Shown here: in pieces, positions 7,124 to 7,769 of the stretch | Layout of the letters: each line of letters opens with the position of its first letter | Numbering within the stretch: position 1 is the stretch's first letter | Assembly: GCA_018715025.1 (NCBI GenBank) | Contig: DVMK01000172.1 | Span: 1-7,769 of the forward strand | Length of the DNA: 7,769 bases | Direction of reading: 5' to 3' | DNA from: Candidatus Caccousia avistercoris | GTDB taxonomy: Bacteria > Bacillota > Clostridia > Oscillospirales > Acutalibacteraceae | Position numbers and translations under genes: made by a program | Notes under the pieces: generated by a model | Told to the model about the DNA's origin: nothing | The model's database searches: none | What the model saw: the letters and a program-made list of their open reading frames with translations, nothing else

Positions 7124-7390
7124 TTACCGGCCGGACATTTTTTCTATGTCGCCCTTCATTTTTTCCAGGCATTGGCTGCAGAGCATCATGCCGCCCACGG
7201 CGCACAGGTCCTCCGCCGGCTCGTGGCAGCAGTCGCAGCTTGCCGTGCATTCCCGCGCAATCAGCTTGTCGCCCTCCAGGAAAAATTCCAGCCTTCCCCC
7301 CTCCATCACTCCAAGCTTCCTCCGAATCGAGATGGGGACGCAAATCCGTCCCAGATTGTCGATCCTGCGCACATACTTTCCCTTCGGCAT
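7124..7390 (-). CDS. AbrB/SpoVT-type transcriptional regulator with a C-terminal zinc-ribbon-like tail
   Basis: This 88-residue protein has an N-terminal swapped-hairpin AbrB domain (about 5-47). KYVRRIDNLGRICVPISIRR matches the diagnostic pattern of an Arg-rich strand, D-x-LGR and (V/I)P-x-x-(I/L)RR. The C-terminal half holds C52-x2-C55 and C71-x2-C74 with extra cysteines at 48, 54 and 63, which suggests a small bound zinc; related clostridial AbrB-like proteins carry a similar tail. Such proteins are dimeric or tetrameric DNA binders controlling stationary-phase or sporulation-linked genes, and many repress themselves. The start at 7390 is chosen because GAGGGGG lies 8 nt upstream and the domain begins there; the in-frame ATG at 7444 overlaps the -10 box and cannot be in the transcript. 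It converges on the mannosidase gene. Specific targets cannot be predicted. Confidence 0.5.
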   Translation of the reverse strand: MPKGKYVRRIDNLGRICVPISIRRKLGVMEGGRLEFFLEGDKLIARECTASCDCCHEPAEDLCAVGGMMLCSQCLEKMKGDIEKMSGR

Positions 7391-7442
7391 GTCGGTAGCC
7401 CCCTCAAAGATCTTCCTTTTTTGTGGAAAGGTTCTACTTGAC

Positions 7443-7472
7443 ATTATAAAATCAAATCATTCAGGATGTCAA
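7443..7472 (-). promoter_or_regulatory. Full-consensus SigA promoter of the AbrB-like gene
   Basis: On the - strand TTGACA (7472-7467) and TATAAT (7448-7443) both match consensus at 6 of 6 bases, with an 18-nt AT-rich spacer. Transcription should begin near 7436, leaving a leader of about 46 nt before the ATG at 7390. A promoter this strong usually needs a repressor; the overlapping inverted repeat is a candidate operator. Confidence 0.5.
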
Positions 7473-7515
7473 CATTCAAAAAATCAACCTCGAAATAACT
7501 GTGAAAAATGTTGAC
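7468..7515. repeat. 9-bp inverted repeat overlapping the -35 of the AbrB-like gene
   Basis: GTCAACATT (7468-7476) and AATGTTGAC (7507-7515) are perfect inverted copies 30 bp apart. The left arm covers five bases of the -35 hexamer. The right arm presents the same TTGAC, followed by G, on the opposite strand. It could be a two-site operator, possibly for self-repression, or a pair of divergent -35 elements. Confidence 0.5.
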
Positions 7516-7518
7516 GAA
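7512..7518 (+). promoter_or_regulatory. Possible Spo0A box
   Basis: TGACGAA matches the published 0A-box consensus TGNCGAA. It lies about 75-80 bp upstream of the predicted start of the AbrB-like transcript. In Bacillus subtilis, phosphorylated Spo0A represses abrB through such boxes, which makes the match suggestive. With six specified bases a chance hit in a region this size is quite possible. Confidence 0.5.
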
Positions 7519-7526
7519 ATTCCCTT

Positions 7527-7553
7527 GGAAGGGGATATCCCCCCTTTTTTATT
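7527..7553 (+). terminator. Hairpin followed by a T-run, no gene assigned
   Basis: GGAAGGGG (7527-7534) can pair with CCCCTTTT (7541-7548) using two G-U pairs and a 6-nt loop, followed by T to 7550 and then ATTT. It has the form of a weak intrinsic terminator on the + strand, but no + strand gene precedes it. The overlapping palindrome GGGGATATCCCC (7531-7542) could instead be a protein-binding site. Confidence 0.5.
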
Positions 7554-7680
7554 TCCCGAAATTCCAGATTTTTTCCGTCCCGTTTTTCTCCCCTCAGCGC
7601 AGAGCACCGGCAGCGGAATGTGACAAATTATTACATAACAGAGCCGGGAGCCGCACCCCCGCCGCACGCCTCTGTGAGCC

Positions 7681-7692
7681 TGCTATATAAAT
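7681..7692 (+). promoter_or_regulatory. Possible extended -10 promoter reading out of the window
   Basis: TGC followed by TATATAAAT gives an extended -10 (TG at 7681-7682, TATATA at 7684-7689). No good -35 hexamer lies 16-18 nt upstream. A purine-rich GGAGGAAGGG (7707-7716) follows but has no start codon in range. If real, it would serve a divergent gene beyond the right edge. Confidence 0.5.
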
Positions 7693-7769
7693 AGGAAGAG
7701 GGCGGCGGAGGAAGGGATCCCGCAAAAAACCGTTCGACCCTTTTCGCCCGGGACAGATTGGGCCCCGCC

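Larger units (their letters stand above)
7445..7769. other. Gene-free region at the right end
   Basis: About 325 bp hold no supported gene. Contents are the regulator promoter and inverted repeat (7443-7515), the hairpin with T-run (7527-7553), a pyrimidine-rich stretch (about 7567-7593), a 6-bp inverted repeat ACAGAG (7638-7643) / CTCTGT (7670-7675), and the possible extended -10 at 7681. The 63-codon - strand frame here (7667-7476) has no ribosome binding site and no recognisable domain. Confidence 0.5.

Noticed and set aside
7442..7444. ATG at 7444 (- strand) as the regulator start
   Set aside because: It forms part of the TATAAT box, so it lies upstream of the transcript start.
7476..7667. 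A 63-codon - strand frame upstream of the regulator
   Set aside because: No ribosome binding site, no domain, and it spans the terminator-like hairpin and upstream control region.
1..7769. tRNA, rRNA, CRISPR, insertion sequence or attachment-site signatures
   Set aside because: None seen: no spaced direct-repeat array, no terminal inverted repeats flanking a transposase, and no recognisable tRNA or rRNA core.

Overview
The window looks like a chromosomal stretch from a GC-rich, anaerobic Firmicute, most plausibly a gut clostridium of the Oscillospirales type. This is inferred from strongly G/C-ending codon use, clear Shine-Dalgarno sites, a consensus SigA promoter, an AbrB/SpoVT-type regulator with a cysteine-rich tail, and a cytosolic GH38 alpha-mannosidase. 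I see no phage, transposon, CRISPR or RNA-gene signature. Five protein genes are supported: four on the + strand and one on the - strand.

Layout. (1) Positions 1-2880 are the 3' end of an operon. It holds an extracellular, membrane-anchored protein built from repeated CARDB/NEW3-like beta-sandwich domains (5' end outside the window), overlapped by 4 bp (ATGA) by a MacB/FtsX-type ABC transporter permease. The cognate ATPase is not in view and is expected upstream. (2) 2881-3106 is an intergenic region with an AT-rich hairpin and a long, nearly perfect GC-rich stem-loop that lacks a U-run. (3) 3107-3661 encodes a RimJ/RimL-like GNAT acetyltransferase. (4) 3662-3849 carries an extended -10 promoter and a leader of about 120 nt with internal complementarity. 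(5) 3850-6918 encodes a complete GH38 alpha-mannosidase with all expected zinc ligands and catalytic aspartates. (6) 6919-7123 is a convergent intergenic region with a strong bidirectional terminator and a second terminator for the - strand gene. (7) 7124-7390 (-) encodes an 88-residue AbrB-type regulator with a C-terminal CxxC...CxxC element, driven by a full-consensus promoter (TTGACA, 18-nt spacer, TATAAT). (8) 7445-7769 has no supported gene. It holds a 9-bp inverted repeat overlapping the -35 of the regulator, a Spo0A-box-like heptamer, a hairpin followed by a T-run, and a possible extended -10 promoter reading out of the window.

How the genes relate. The first two genes are translationally coupled and probably form one membrane machine. 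The acetyltransferase, mannosidase and regulator have no evident functional link; the mannosidase and the regulator each have their own promoter and terminator. I did not find a convincing new multi-gene system. The points most worth a second look are the CARDB-permease pair, the symmetric element upstream of the AbrB-like gene, and the structured mannosidase leader.
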